Shown: positions 27,525 through 36,182 of the stretch, one piece after another | How the letters are laid out: every line of letters starts with the position of its first letter | Position numbering within the stretch: the stretch's first letter is position 1 | Source of the DNA: Caballeronia sp. GAFFF1 | Lineage (GTDB): Bacteria > Pseudomonadota > Gammaproteobacteria > Burkholderiales > Burkholderiaceae | Length of the DNA stretch: 64,000 nucleotides | Direction of reading: 5' to 3' | Assembly: GCF_023630705.1 (NCBI RefSeq) | Contig: NZ_JALQEM010000037.1 | Location: forward strand, 1-64,000 | Translations under genes and position numbers: made by a program | The notes under the pieces: generated by a model | Databases searched by the model: none | The model's input: the letters and a program-made list of their open reading frames with translations, nothing else | Told to the model about the DNA's origin: nothing

Positions 27525-27550
27525 GGTGAGCCCCAAAAGAGTGAAAGGCT

Positions 27551-28111
27551 CTAGCGCCCAAAGGGCAGCATCCGTGACAGCAGACGTTGACGGTCGATCA
27601 ACTGGTGTTTGATCACCGCCAGCAGATGTCCGGCGACGGCGGCCAGCAACGCGTAATCGAGCCAGATATGAATATGTTTGAGCACGGTGGCCGCCGCAGG
27701 ATCGGCAGCAATCAGCGTGGGCAGCGGCAGCACACCGAGGTAGACCACCTGAATGCCGGCCGCCGAGCTATATAGGTACCCGCTTGCGGGAATCGCGAGC
27801 ATCAGGAAATAAAGTACGCCATGACCCGCGTGGGCGGCGACTTTCTCCCAGCCGTGCATGCCGTCCGGCAGCGCTGGCGGTTGGTGCGTCGCACGCCAGA
27901 CCACACGCGCGACCGCGAGACCCATCACCGTGACACCGATCCATTTGTGCCACGAAAAGTAATGCAGCTTCGTTGGCGTAAAGCCGGGAATGTCGGTCAT
28001 GATCCAGCCAATCGCGAATCCCCAGACGATGAGCGCGGCGGTTACCCAGTGGAGCACCATCGCAATTCCGGTGTACTTGCGCGCAAGCTGCGAGGGTAAA
28101 TAGTCATTCAT
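27551..28111 (-). CDS. Cytochrome b561
   Basis: 186 residues from MNDYLPSQLARKYTGIAMVLHW. Four TM helices with the haem-ligating histidines typical of bacterial b561: H in AMVLHWVTA, in HYFSWHKWIGV, in VAAHAGHGVLYFLML and in HIHIWLDYALLAAVAGHLLAVIKHQLI. It passes electrons within the inner membrane, likely from the quinol pool. First gene of the redox operon, divergent from the LysR gene. Confidence 0.92.
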   Translation of the reverse strand: MNDYLPSQLARKYTGIAMVLHWVTAALIVWGFAIGWIMTDIPGFTPTKLHYFSWHKWIGVTVMGLAVARVVWRATHQPPALPDGMHGWEKVAAHAGHGVLYFLMLAIPASGYLYSSAAGIQVVYLGVLPLPTLIAADPAAATVLKHIHIWLDYALLAAVAGHLLAVIKHQLIDRQRLLSRMLPFGR

Positions 28112-28184
28112 CGTCAGGCGTCGTCCTCGGTAGAGCATCGAACTATACGTTCGCCTTCTCATACAAACAATGAGGTAGAATGGA

Positions 28185-28197
28185 TCGTTAATATCGA
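28185..28197. promoter_or_regulatory. LysR-type box (T-N11-A) in the b561/LysR gap
   Basis: TCG-TTAATAT-CGA is an inverted repeat fitting the T-N11-A LysR consensus. It stands 15 bases before the LysR gene and about 75 bases before the divergent b561 operon, the usual place for autoregulation and activation. Confidence 0.45.
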
Positions 28198-28211
28198 AAA
28201 ATTAGATAGGA

Positions 28212-29132
28212 ATGGCAGATAGATCGCCCACGCTGGATCAGTTGAGGGTGTTTCTCGCCGTGGTGGAGAGAGGCAGTTTCTCTGGCGCCGCCGAGGTATT
28301 GCATCGCGCACAGTCGGTAGTCAGCTACACAATCGCAAATCTCGAAGCGCAGCTAGGACTGGCATTGTTCGAGCGGTCCCGCCGGCGGCCAGAGTTGACG
28401 GAGGCTGGCCGCGCGGTACTGACCGATGCGCGCCGGGTCGATCTCCTGATGCGCGAACTTACTGCGCGGGCGGAGGGCCTAACGAGCGGGCTCGAGGGTG
28501 AGGTATCGCTGGCGGTCGATGTGATGTACCCGTCGACCGTGCTGGTGTCGATACTGCAGGCGTTTGCCGCGCAGTTTCCGACGGCTGCGCTAAACCTTCG
28601 GATGGAGGCGCTCGGTGGCGTACTCAAGCTGGTGCTGGACGGAGAAAGTGGGCTCGGCATTTCAGGCCCGATCGAAAGCTGGCCGGATCTGATCGACGCG
28701 ACCGCAGCCGGTTCGGTGAATCTGGAGGCGGTTGCCGCGCCATGTCATCCACTTGCGCAGCACAAGGGCAAAATCCCCGTTGCAGCGTTGCGTGAGCATA
28801 CGCAACTGGTGCTCTCGGATCGCAGCAGGGTGACCGAGGGAAGGGATTTCAGCGTCTACGCCGCGCATACCTGGCGACTCGGCGACCTCGACGCGAAGCA
28901 CCGACTCCTGCTTGCCGGGTTAGGCTGGGGCTCGATGCCCGAACATATCGTCGAACACGACATCAGGTCGGGGGCACTGGTGCGTCTCGCGCTGGCGGAC
29001 CGCACCCACCTGATCTACCCGTTTTCGCTGGTTCGCCGGGTCGACTCATCCCAGGGCCCGGCCACGCAATGGCTGACTGAGCGTTTCGCGGCGCTGGCCC
29101 CGGAGTCGTTGCGGGCCAGGATAAGACGCTGA
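28212..29132 (+). CDS. LysR-family transcriptional regulator of the redox cluster
   Basis: 306 residues. N-terminal winged helix (PTLDQLRVFLAVVERGSFSGAAEVLHRAQSVVSYTIANLEAQLGLALFERSRR) and a LysR substrate-binding domain (about 95-300). Divergent to the b561-YceI-YceI-pirin-WrbA-DoxX genes across about 100 bases, so it is probably their regulator. The effector is unknown; related regulators respond to redox stress or quinones (inference). Confidence 0.92.
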   Translation: MADRSPTLDQLRVFLAVVERGSFSGAAEVLHRAQSVVSYTIANLEAQLGLALFERSRRRPELTEAGRAVLTDARRVDLLMRELTARAEGLTSGLEGEVSLAVDVMYPSTVLVSILQAFAAQFPTAALNLRMEALGGVLKLVLDGESGLGISGPIESWPDLIDATAAGSVNLEAVAAPCHPLAQHKGKIPVAALREHTQLVLSDRSRVTEGRDFSVYAAHTWRLGDLDAKHRLLLAGLGWGSMPEHIVEHDIRSGALVRLALADRTHLIYPFSLVRRVDSSQGPATQWLTERFAALAPESLRARIRR

Positions 29133-29761
29133 CAAGTGACTTCGTGCGGAGTTATCAGCGCCCCATGGAGCCATTTCAAGGGCGGCAGAAAGCGCCACCT
29201 GAGGTCCGACACGCGCGACTCCGCGTGCGGGCATAGAGGGGGCAGGGAGCGGCGCATAGGCGCCAGCAGCATCGGGGCTAGAGGGCGAATATACTTTTCA
29301 AGTCGTAGGGTCCGTCAGCGTCCGTAGCCACAAGGAGGTCCCAATTGCTCGAGTAGGCGCAGATCGAGCGCCGGATGCGTGCGTGGAAGAAAGGGGACAC
29401 AGCGGTCCAGACCATCAGCGAGATCCCCGATGCGGGCTTTCGTGTCGACGCTTTACCGGTCGCGTCACCGATACGCCGAGACCGTCTTGAACCAGACGGT
29501 CGAGGCATGGGTGGCCTGGCCGGCAATCGACGGCCAACTCAGATATTGCGAGGTCAAACTCATTCGTAATCTGAGCCACTTCGCGCGGTGCATGCGCAAA
29601 GCAGGTCTAGCCAGTCGTCACTTCTTTGATGCCGGCACGACGAGCTGGTGAGACAAAGACTCCCGGTTAAAGTGTTCGCCGCCTGTGTAAATGTCCGCAC
29701 CCACTGTTCATGGGCGCGGGACTGCGGTCGAAGGCTCGAGGACGAGCTATGTCCAGCGCAA
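29133..29761. other. Gap without recognisable gene
   Basis: 629 bases. Frames on both strands around 29278-29651 have no recognisable product. An AAGGAGG at about 29332 is not followed by a start codon at a suitable distance. The region may be a decayed gene. The last 110 bases are downstream of the porin stop. Confidence 0.4.
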
Positions 29762-30850
29762 TCAGAACATCGTGTGTAAGCCAATCCGGGCCGCGGTCTG
29801 ATTGGAAGAACTGGAAGCCCCGTTAGGGTCCAGCAAACCGTTGATTTGGGCGTTTGCTCCGCTGTTTGCGCGCTGGTAGTCCGCCGAAACATACACCATC
29901 GTCCGTTTTGACAGCAAATACTGGATTGCTGCACTGACCTGGTGCGCGTGGTTGTTGCCCACGTCTTCGTTGCCCTTCATGTACATGTATTTTGCGCCAA
30001 CGAAAATGTCGGGCTGAAGCCTCCACACTCCCCCCGCTTCTGCCATCCACACTCCAGCACCGTTGAAGGAATTGTGAACGGTCGTGAAAAGTGCCTTCGC
30101 AGTCAGTGCGCCGAGCGTGTAGTGCATGCCGGCGCCCCAGTTGCGCACGCTCGTCGAGGGCACGCCAGCGGACGGGCCGTACTTTTGGCTGGTGTACGCG
30201 GCGCCAGCGCCGAACGGCCCCATCTCATAGTTGAGCCCCGCGCTGACTGCGTTATCGGCGCCGACAGACCCTGCCACGCCACCGAACGCGTACATCACGC
30301 CGCCTGACAAGCCAGCGACGGTCGGTGAGCTGTACTTGACCGAGTTTGCGATGGGCTTGCTGCCCGCGGTACGGTCCCAGTCAAATGCGCCGGTTGGATT
30401 GTTTGGGAGCGCCAGACGCTGAAATGGGCCGTTGCGAAAGCCGTAGAGACCCGTTAGGTCCATCGAGATAGCGTTTCCCTTTGTAAATAGGGAGTCCACC
30501 ATGAAATCGTACTGATTCCCGAGTGTGAAACCTCCAAGGCGGTCGCTTTGGATTCCAACATAAGCGTTCCGCGCAAAAAGGCCGGACCCGACAATGCTGC
30601 CGTTCGCCATAGAGAACTGATTCACAAGCGAGAACGTCGCCCGGTATCCACCACCGAGATTTTCAACGCCCTGAAGACCGAACAGGTTTGGGGTGAAAAT
30701 ACCATCGTCGTACTTGACGTTTTTCCCTCCGCCCTCATTGCTTACGTAGGTTATCCCCGCGTCCATGAGGCCGAACATTGTCACGCTACTCTGGGCCCAC
30801 GCACCTTGGGCGAGAACGAGAAATGCGCTTGCTACGAGTCTTACCTTCAT
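29762..30850 (-). CDS. Gram-negative porin (OmpC-like trimeric porin)
   Basis: 362 residues: a signal peptide (about 19 residues, ending AQGAWAQ), then SSVTMFGLMDAGITYVSNEGG and repeated amphipathic strands ending in the outer-membrane signature ...TAARIGLHTMF with a terminal Phe. VENLGGGYRATFSLVNQFSMANG and GGFTLGNQYDFMVD are typical of betaproteobacterial porins. It follows the hydroquinone cluster on the same strand, 139 bases beyond the Rieske gene, so it may help entry of aromatic substrates, or be separately expressed. Confidence 0.93.
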   Translation of the reverse strand: MKVRLVASAFLVLAQGAWAQSSVTMFGLMDAGITYVSNEGGGKNVKYDDGIFTPNLFGLQGVENLGGGYRATFSLVNQFSMANGSIVGSGLFARNAYVGIQSDRLGGFTLGNQYDFMVDSLFTKGNAISMDLTGLYGFRNGPFQRLALPNNPTGAFDWDRTAGSKPIANSVKYSSPTVAGLSGGVMYAFGGVAGSVGADNAVSAGLNYEMGPFGAGAAYTSQKYGPSAGVPSTSVRNWGAGMHYTLGALTAKALFTTVHNSFNGAGVWMAEAGGVWRLQPDIFVGAKYMYMKGNEDVGNNHAHQVSAAIQYLLSKRTMVYVSADYQRANSGANAQINGLLDPNGASSSSNQTAARIGLHTMF

Positions 30851-30989
30851 TTTTTGTCTCCGTCATTCGATACTGTTCTGTTTGTAGTACTTATCAGCTA
30901 CATGTCGACTTTCAAAAGCCTTTGCGTGCTGTGTTAGACAGGACCCGTGTCCGCGGTCATCATGTGCTGCGACCCTTCAGAGCCGATGG

Positions 30990-31331
30990 CTATGCGCAAG
31001 CACCAATGAAGACGACCCATGCGTCCGGGTCGATTTCGACAGGAACCGCATCCAGGGATGCACCCTTGCAGGGGCCGTCAATGCACTTTCCATCGTCGAA
31101 CCTGAAGAGCGCGCTATGGTGAGCGCACATTAGGACCTGCGACCGATAGCAGGAAACCTCTCCGGGCACAAAGTCCAGGGATACAGAAAAATGGGGGCAA
31201 CGATTTACGTAGGCCCAGACCTTTTCGCCACGCCGGACAACGACGATGGGACGCCCTGGTGACTTGTCGTCGATCACCCGAGCACCACCGTCTGGCACAT
31301 CGTCGAGACGACACAATTGACTCGCGCTCAT
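30990..31331 (-). CDS. Rieske [2Fe-2S] ferredoxin-like protein
   Basis: 113 residues with one Rieske domain. Cluster ligands are C45-x-H47 (NRCPHF) and C69-x2-H72 (LMCAHHSALF), followed by DDGKCIDGPCKGASL. It is a soluble electron carrier of the type that feeds oxygenases. No Rieske oxygenase or reductase is encoded nearby, so its partner is unknown; one possibility is keeping the ferrous iron of the dioxygenases reduced (inference). It lies three bases after the YciI-like gene in the hydroquinone cluster. Confidence 0.9.
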   Translation of the reverse strand: MSASQLCRLDDVPDGGARVIDDKSPGRPIVVVRRGEKVWAYVNRCPHFSVSLDFVPGEVSCYRSQVLMCAHHSALFRFDDGKCIDGPCKGASLDAVPVEIDPDAWVVFIGACA

Positions 31332-31334
31332 CGC

Positions 31335-31646
31335 TCAAACCCGTCGCTCAGGATTCCCGAGACTCCACTCCCACGGTCGAACCTCTACCCGCGAGAACAA
31401 CCCCTCTTTCATATACGGATCCTCTCCGACAAAGCGCATGACAGCGTCTATGTCGTCTGCCTCAACGACAAGAAGTGTCCCGTTCATCGCATCACAAAGA
31501 GGAACCAGGGTAGGCCCTCCGAGGCGTACGAAAACGCCGTGCTGGGACGCGCTGCGCAAATATTTCCGATGTATCGGTCGTACGCGCTCACGGACCTCAC
31601 GCATGTCCGGCTTGTCAGTGGCGAAGACTGCGAAATAGCGACGCAT
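31335..31646 (-). CDS. YciI-family protein in the hydroquinone cluster
   Basis: 103 residues with a dimeric alpha/beta-barrel fold of the YciI/muconolactone-isomerase type: MRRYFAVFATDKPDMREVRERVRPIHRKYL, VRLGGPTLVPL, GTLLVVEADDIDAVMRFVGEDPYMKEGLFSRVEVRPWEW. TftG, a YciI relative in 2,4,5-T degradation, dechlorinates chlorohydroxyhydroquinone, so a role on a hydroxyquinol-level intermediate is plausible here. It sits three bases from both the dioxygenase and Rieske genes, so it is certainly in the operon. Confidence 0.85.
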   Translation of the reverse strand: MRRYFAVFATDKPDMREVRERVRPIHRKYLRSASQHGVFVRLGGPTLVPLCDAMNGTLLVVEADDIDAVMRFVGEDPYMKEGLFSRVEVRPWEWSLGNPERRV

Positions 31647-31649
31647 TAA

Positions 31650-32522
31650 TTAGCTCCGGTCAAGAACGAAATCGTACTGCGCCTCGCGATACGGGCCGCT
31701 CATATTGAAACGACGAGCGCATTCATCGCCAGCCGGCCGCTCACGGTAGCGCACCATCAGTGAAGGCTTAACACCGAAAACCGCGTCGGACCCAAGGTAT
31801 TGATCGTTCTCATCGAAGACATGAGTTACGAGCGTTCGATGCCCGGGCGCGTCAATCATGAAGTGCAAGTGTGCGGGCCGCCACGGATGCCGACCTGTCG
31901 CATCAAGCATCTTGCCGACCGGACCGTCCGTTGGAATTGGATAGCTGACAGGCAAGATCGTGACGATTGCATAACGCCCTTCGGCATCCGTACGGTACCG
32001 GCCACGCAGGTTGCCCAACGGCTGGGCAGTGTCTTGGCCAGAGTACATGCCATTCTGGGCCGTCTGCCAGACGTCGAGCACCGCGTTGGGAATCGGAATT
32101 CCATCCGTGCTGCGAACGTGACCATGGACGACAGCGGGCGAGCCATCCGTGAAGGCCATGTTCTCGCCATACGCACGCTCGGGCATGCCCTCGATGTAGA
32201 ACGGACCAAACACCGTCGTGTCGGTTGCGCCGGTCGCTACGCGATGGTTTATTGCATCGACGAGCATGGAGACGCCTAGCGTGTCAGACAAAAGGATGAA
32301 CTCCTGACGCACCACGTCATCGCACATTTTCCCCGTCTGTGTAAGGAAGCGGATGGCGGACATCCATTCCGCCTCTGTCGGCTCCGTCTCGCGAACAAAG
32401 GCATGAATGTGTCGCACGAGGCTTTGCATCAAGGTGCGCAAGCGCGCGTCCGGCGTCCTTGCGAAGCTGGCAACGACCTGCTCGGTCAGGGTCGCATCGC
32501 TATCGTCGTGTCCTTTTGTCAC
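31650..32522 (-). CDS. pnpG: Intradiol dioxygenase, probable hydroxyquinol 1,2-dioxygenase
   Basis: 290 residues from the GTG at 32522, which has GGGAGA five bases upstream. The ATG at 32573 would overlap the upstream gene and adds no family sequence. An N-terminal helical dimerisation domain (about 10-90) precedes the beta-sandwich catalytic core with TTVFGPFYIEGMPERAYGENM, VLDVWQTAQNGMYSGQ, LPVSYPIPTDGPVGKML and the iron ligands in HPWRPAHLHFMI. It opens hydroxyquinol to maleylacetate. Fifth gene in the pnpCDEFG order. Confidence 0.85.
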   Translation of the reverse strand: MTKGHDDSDATLTEQVVASFARTPDARLRTLMQSLVRHIHAFVRETEPTEAEWMSAIRFLTQTGKMCDDVVRQEFILLSDTLGVSMLVDAINHRVATGATDTTVFGPFYIEGMPERAYGENMAFTDGSPAVVHGHVRSTDGIPIPNAVLDVWQTAQNGMYSGQDTAQPLGNLRGRYRTDAEGRYAIVTILPVSYPIPTDGPVGKMLDATGRHPWRPAHLHFMIDAPGHRTLVTHVFDENDQYLGSDAVFGVKPSLMVRYRERPAGDECARRFNMSGPYREAQYDFVLDRS

Positions 32523-32548
32523 GTCTGTCTCCCATTCTATTTGGCGGC

Positions 32549-33616
32549 TCAGTGCGGTGACCGTCCTTCCCACGCGTCCTGCAGCAGAGCACGAATCGCC
32601 GCGCGCTCTATCGGCCGCGGATTCGCATAAGGGTTCTCACAGGCCAGATCGGCTGCCTCGTCGAGGCCTTCCCGGGGCATACCGATATCCGCGAGTGCCG
32701 CAGAAATCCCTAGCGTCTCGTTTAAGTTGAACAGCAGCGGACCGGCCTCCGCGGCATCGCTCCCGCCCAACGCCCGCGCGACACGACGCAACGCCTCGGG
32801 CGCCGCAGCGTGGTTGTAATTCGCCGTATGCGGCAACATGGCCGCATGCGTCTGTGCGTGCGGCAGGTTGAAAGTGCCGCCCAAGGTGTGGCACAGCTTG
32901 TGATGAATCGCCATGCTGACCGCGCCGAGGCAGGTTCCCGCGAGCCACGCGCCGTACAACGCCCGGCTACGCATTTCGCGGTCGTCCGGCGTGCTCGCAA
33001 TCACCGGCAATGCTTCGCCAAGCGCGCGGATGGACTCCTCGGCCATCAGGCTGATGACGGGGTTCGCGTCCTCGGCATAGAGCGCCTCCACCGCATGCGC
33101 CAGTGCATTTACTCCCGAGGCAGCGGAAATACCGGGAGGGAGCGACAACGTCAGCGAGGGGTCATAGAGAACGGTGCGCGGCAACACCCTCGCATCGCGG
33201 CCAGTGCGCTTCAAACGGCCTTCTGTGAGGCCATAGATTGGCGTCATCTCGGACCCTGCGTAGGTGGTTGGCACAGCGAGGATGGATAGGGACGACTCCA
33301 GTGCTATCGCCTTCCCCAGTCCGATGGTGGATCCGCCACCAATCGCGATGCAACAATCAGCCTCCAGTTCCCGGGCCGTCTCGCGTGCCGCGCGGGCAAC
33401 CTCGACCGGAACGTGCATGACCGCCTCGGCACAGACGCCCGCCGCGCGGTCGCCAAGTACGTCCGCCACATGCTCAGCTAGATGGCGCTGCTCGGGCGTT
33501 GACAGGATAAGCGCGCGCCGCGCGCCGAGCTTCGTCAACTCGTCGGGCAGCTTAGCGAGCGCGCCCCATTCGAAGACAACACGCGAAGGGGTTCCCTGAT
33601 AGACGAAGCGCTCCAT
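32549..33616 (-). CDS. pnpF: Maleylacetate reductase
   Basis: 355 residues of the iron-dependent alcohol dehydrogenase family, maleylacetate reductase branch: FVYQGTPSRVVFEWGAL, IAIGGGSTIGLGKAIALESSLSILAVPTTYAGSEMTPIYGLTEG, NALAHAVEALYAEDANP and MAIHHKLCHTLGGTFNLPHAQTHAAMLPH. It reduces maleylacetate to 3-oxoadipate with NAD(P)H. The gene lies seven bases after the aldehyde dehydrogenase and 26 bases before pnpG. Confidence 0.93.
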   Translation of the reverse strand: MERFVYQGTPSRVVFEWGALAKLPDELTKLGARRALILSTPEQRHLAEHVADVLGDRAAGVCAEAVMHVPVEVARAARETARELEADCCIAIGGGSTIGLGKAIALESSLSILAVPTTYAGSEMTPIYGLTEGRLKRTGRDARVLPRTVLYDPSLTLSLPPGISAASGVNALAHAVEALYAEDANPVISLMAEESIRALGEALPVIASTPDDREMRSRALYGAWLAGTCLGAVSMAIHHKLCHTLGGTFNLPHAQTHAAMLPHTANYNHAAAPEALRRVARALGGSDAAEAGPLLFNLNETLGISAALADIGMPREGLDEAADLACENPYANPRPIERAAIRALLQDAWEGRSPH

Positions 33617-33623
33617 AAAGACC

Positions 33624-35090
33624 TCAGCGCTTGAAGTGCGGCGGCACGTTACCGTCGACGTTGACCCACACCGACCGGGCTTCGGTGTAATCGTGCATTG
33701 CTTCGAAGCCCATCTCGCGGCCGTAACCTGACTTACCTACACCGCCGAACGGGCTTCCTGGGTTGACGCGCTTGTAGCAGTTAATCCAGCACATGCCGGC
33801 CTCGATTAGCGACGCGGTTTTGTGCGCCCGAGAAAGGTCACGGGTCCAGAGGCCGCTGCCCAGACCGTATTCCGTCGAGTTCGCGATGGCCAGCGCTTCT
33901 TTATCACTGCCGAAGCGCAGAACCGTCACAAACGGACCGAACACCTCTTCCTGGGCGATACGGTCGGACGCGCTCTTCGTCTCGATAACCGTTGGACGGA
34001 CGTAATAACCATTAGCCAGCGCGGTATCCTGTGGGGCGCTACCGCCCGTGAGGACACTTCCGCCCTGTTCCCGTGCCACATCGACGAACGCCAGCACCCG
34101 GTCCAGATGCTGCTTCGACGTGAGCGGACCCATTTCTGTCTCTGCGTCGAGCGGGTTACCGATACGGATTGACGAGGCCAGTGAGACGAAACGCTCGAGG
34201 AACTCGTCGGCGATGCGTTCATGCAGGACAAGACGCGAGCCGGCAATACAGGCCTGCCCCTGATTGTGAAAGATCGCCCACGCGGCGCCGTTGATGGCAG
34301 CGTCGAGATTGGCATCGTCGAATACGATGTTCGCGCCCTTGCCGCCGAGTTCAAGTTGCACGCGCTTCAGGTTGCCTTGCGACGCTTCAACAATTCGGCG
34401 GCCGGTGGCCGTCGAACCCGTGAATGAGATTTTCCCAACACCGGGATGTTCGGCGAGCCGCTGACCGGCGGTGTGGCCGTAGCCCGTAACGATATTCACG
34501 ACGCCTTCAGGGAAGCCGACCTCCGCCATGAGCTCGACAATGCGCAACGTCGAGAGGGGCGTGATTTCTGAAGGCTTTAGCACCACCGTGTTGCCTGCAG
34601 CGAGAGCTGGCCCCATCTTCCAGCTGGTGAACATCAGCGGAAAGTTCCACGGAACAATCTGCCCCACTACGCCTATGGGTGCGCGCTGCACGTAGTTCAG
34701 AAAACCCGTTTCTACGGGAATTACGGAGCCCTGCAGCTTATCTGCCATGCCACCGAAGTAGCGGAAACACGCGGCTGTACGCGGCACGTCGAGCGAGCGC
34801 GAATCGCGAATCGGGTGGCCGGTATCGAGGGATTCGAGCTGCGCTAATTCCTCGGCGTTCGCCTCGATGGCGTCGGCAAGGCGCAGCAGAAGCCGGCCGC
34901 GCTCAGCTGCCGGCATCCTCGACCATTTCTGAAACGCGCGGGTTGCGGCCTCGACCGCAAGGTCGACATCTGCCGCAGTCGCCGCCGCGATTTTTGTGAT
35001 GAGAGAGCCGTCGTGCGGGTTCAGCACGTCGATGGTGCCGCGGTCGATGGCGTCAACGAAGCGCCCGTCAATGAAGAGTTGGGTTTGCAT
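33624..35090 (-). CDS. pnpE: Aldehyde dehydrogenase, probable 4-hydroxymuconic semialdehyde dehydrogenase
   Basis: 488 residues from MQTQLFIDGRFVDAI; a much longer upstream frame is a chance extension through pnpD. ALDH hallmarks: VPWNFPLMFTSWKMGPALAAGNTVVLKPSE, the catalytic glutamate in VQLELGGKGANIVFDDA, the catalytic cysteine in NQGQACIAGSRLVLHE, and EEVFGPFVTVL. In this gene order the substrate is 4-hydroxymuconic semialdehyde, made by the hydroquinone dioxygenase, giving maleylacetate. Confidence 0.9.
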   Translation of the reverse strand: MQTQLFIDGRFVDAIDRGTIDVLNPHDGSLITKIAAATAADVDLAVEAATRAFQKWSRMPAAERGRLLLRLADAIEANAEELAQLESLDTGHPIRDSRSLDVPRTAACFRYFGGMADKLQGSVIPVETGFLNYVQRAPIGVVGQIVPWNFPLMFTSWKMGPALAAGNTVVLKPSEITPLSTLRIVELMAEVGFPEGVVNIVTGYGHTAGQRLAEHPGVGKISFTGSTATGRRIVEASQGNLKRVQLELGGKGANIVFDDANLDAAINGAAWAIFHNQGQACIAGSRLVLHERIADEFLERFVSLASSIRIGNPLDAETEMGPLTSKQHLDRVLAFVDVAREQGGSVLTGGSAPQDTALANGYYVRPTVIETKSASDRIAQEEVFGPFVTVLRFGSDKEALAIANSTEYGLGSGLWTRDLSRAHKTASLIEAGMCWINCYKRVNPGSPFGGVGKSGYGREMGFEAMHDYTEARSVWVNVDGNVPPHFKR

Positions 35091-35122
35091 GAATCTTCCT
35101 CGATTTATTGCTGAGTAACTGC

Positions 35123-36142
35123 TTAGAACTCGATGGGATAGGGAGCGAGTTCGCCGCTCTCGTAACGCTGTGGGAGATTCGGCGTTGCGTTTTCCCAGAC
35201 AAGCAGCATCGAGCGTTTCGTCGAATAGCCTTGATGGCGGATGTCGGCCGGCATCGCGCAGATGTCGCCGGCACGCATGGTGATTCGAGCACGCGGCGCG
35301 CCGGTGTTCTTGTCCCCGATATCCCAGACGATTTCGTCGGAGAGCTGCAGAAACCACTCGACGCGATCGTTGCCGTGGAAAACCGGCAGAATGAACTCTT
35401 CGGTCGTTGGGCAGAACAGGCTGAGGCCGCAAACGGACGTCACTGACGGGTTCCACGTCACGTCGGAACGCGAGAGGTATTTGAAGAGATTGAAAGCGTG
35501 AAGCTCGCCTTCGAAGCCCGGTTCGACATGCACTTCCGGCTCGTCTTGCACGACATCGAGGAATGCGCGATTGACTGGCAGCTGATCACGCAGTGGTGAG
35601 TCGCCCTCCAAACCAGGCATACGGCGCGTCGCAATGCGCGTACGTTCGATGGCGGCGTCATTCTCACCATGTTTGCGGCCAAATGCCGTTCCGGTTTCGT
35701 CCGGCGCTGCGAACGGGTCAAAGCCTTCGTTCGTCCAGTCGTGCAGAATGGCCTTGAAGGTTGCCATGATGGTCGGCGTTTCGAATGTCTCGGTGTAGTC
35801 GACGCCCGCTTCCTTCATGATGCCGTTGAAGCTGCCTGCGTACACATCTACCTTGCCGTAGTGATTGCGCGTGCCGAAAACATGGTCGAAGTTAACCCAG
35901 CCGTAGAAGAAGCCCCATGCCACGTCGCGCATCATTGCGCGCAGGAAAGCGTCTGCCGGCACCGCGTGCGTGCGCGTCTGACCTTTTGCGGGCCAACTGA
36001 TCTTCACGAAATATTCGTCGCGCTGAAATTCGAATTCGCCGAGCTGAAAGCGGCGGTAGCCAGTAATGGCATCGGGCTCCGTTAAACGCACCGTGTCGGC
36101 TGCGAAATCTGCGGAATGATCAAGGGTGTCGAGGGTGGCCAT
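35123..36142 (-). CDS. pnpD: Hydroquinone 1,2-dioxygenase, large subunit
   Basis: 339 residues, the size of HapD/PnpD (about 38 kDa). FHGNDRVEWFLQLSDE and DIRHQGYSTK place H256, N258, E262 and H303 at the positions that, from memory of the PnpCD structure, bind the ferrous iron. The PnpD-type N-terminus (EFQRDEYFVKISWPAKGQTRTHAVPADAFLRAMMRDVAWGFFYGWVNFDHVFGTRNHYGKVDVYAG in part) is intact. It makes a heterotetramer with the small subunit and cleaves hydroquinone to 4-hydroxymuconic semialdehyde. AGGAG precedes the ATG; it starts 40 bases after pnpC ends. Confidence 0.9.
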   Translation of the reverse strand: MATLDTLDHSADFAADTVRLTEPDAITGYRRFQLGEFEFQRDEYFVKISWPAKGQTRTHAVPADAFLRAMMRDVAWGFFYGWVNFDHVFGTRNHYGKVDVYAGSFNGIMKEAGVDYTETFETPTIMATFKAILHDWTNEGFDPFAAPDETGTAFGRKHGENDAAIERTRIATRRMPGLEGDSPLRDQLPVNRAFLDVVQDEPEVHVEPGFEGELHAFNLFKYLSRSDVTWNPSVTSVCGLSLFCPTTEEFILPVFHGNDRVEWFLQLSDEIVWDIGDKNTGAPRARITMRAGDICAMPADIRHQGYSTKRSMLLVWENATPNLPQRYESGELAPYPIEF

Positions 36143-36182
36143 AACTTGTCTCCTGGAATCTTCGAATGTTGGCTGTCGGCAT

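Noticed and set aside
29278-29651. Overlapping ORFs before the porin gene on both strands
   Set aside because: Neither product resembles a protein family and no start signal fits; may be decayed sequence.
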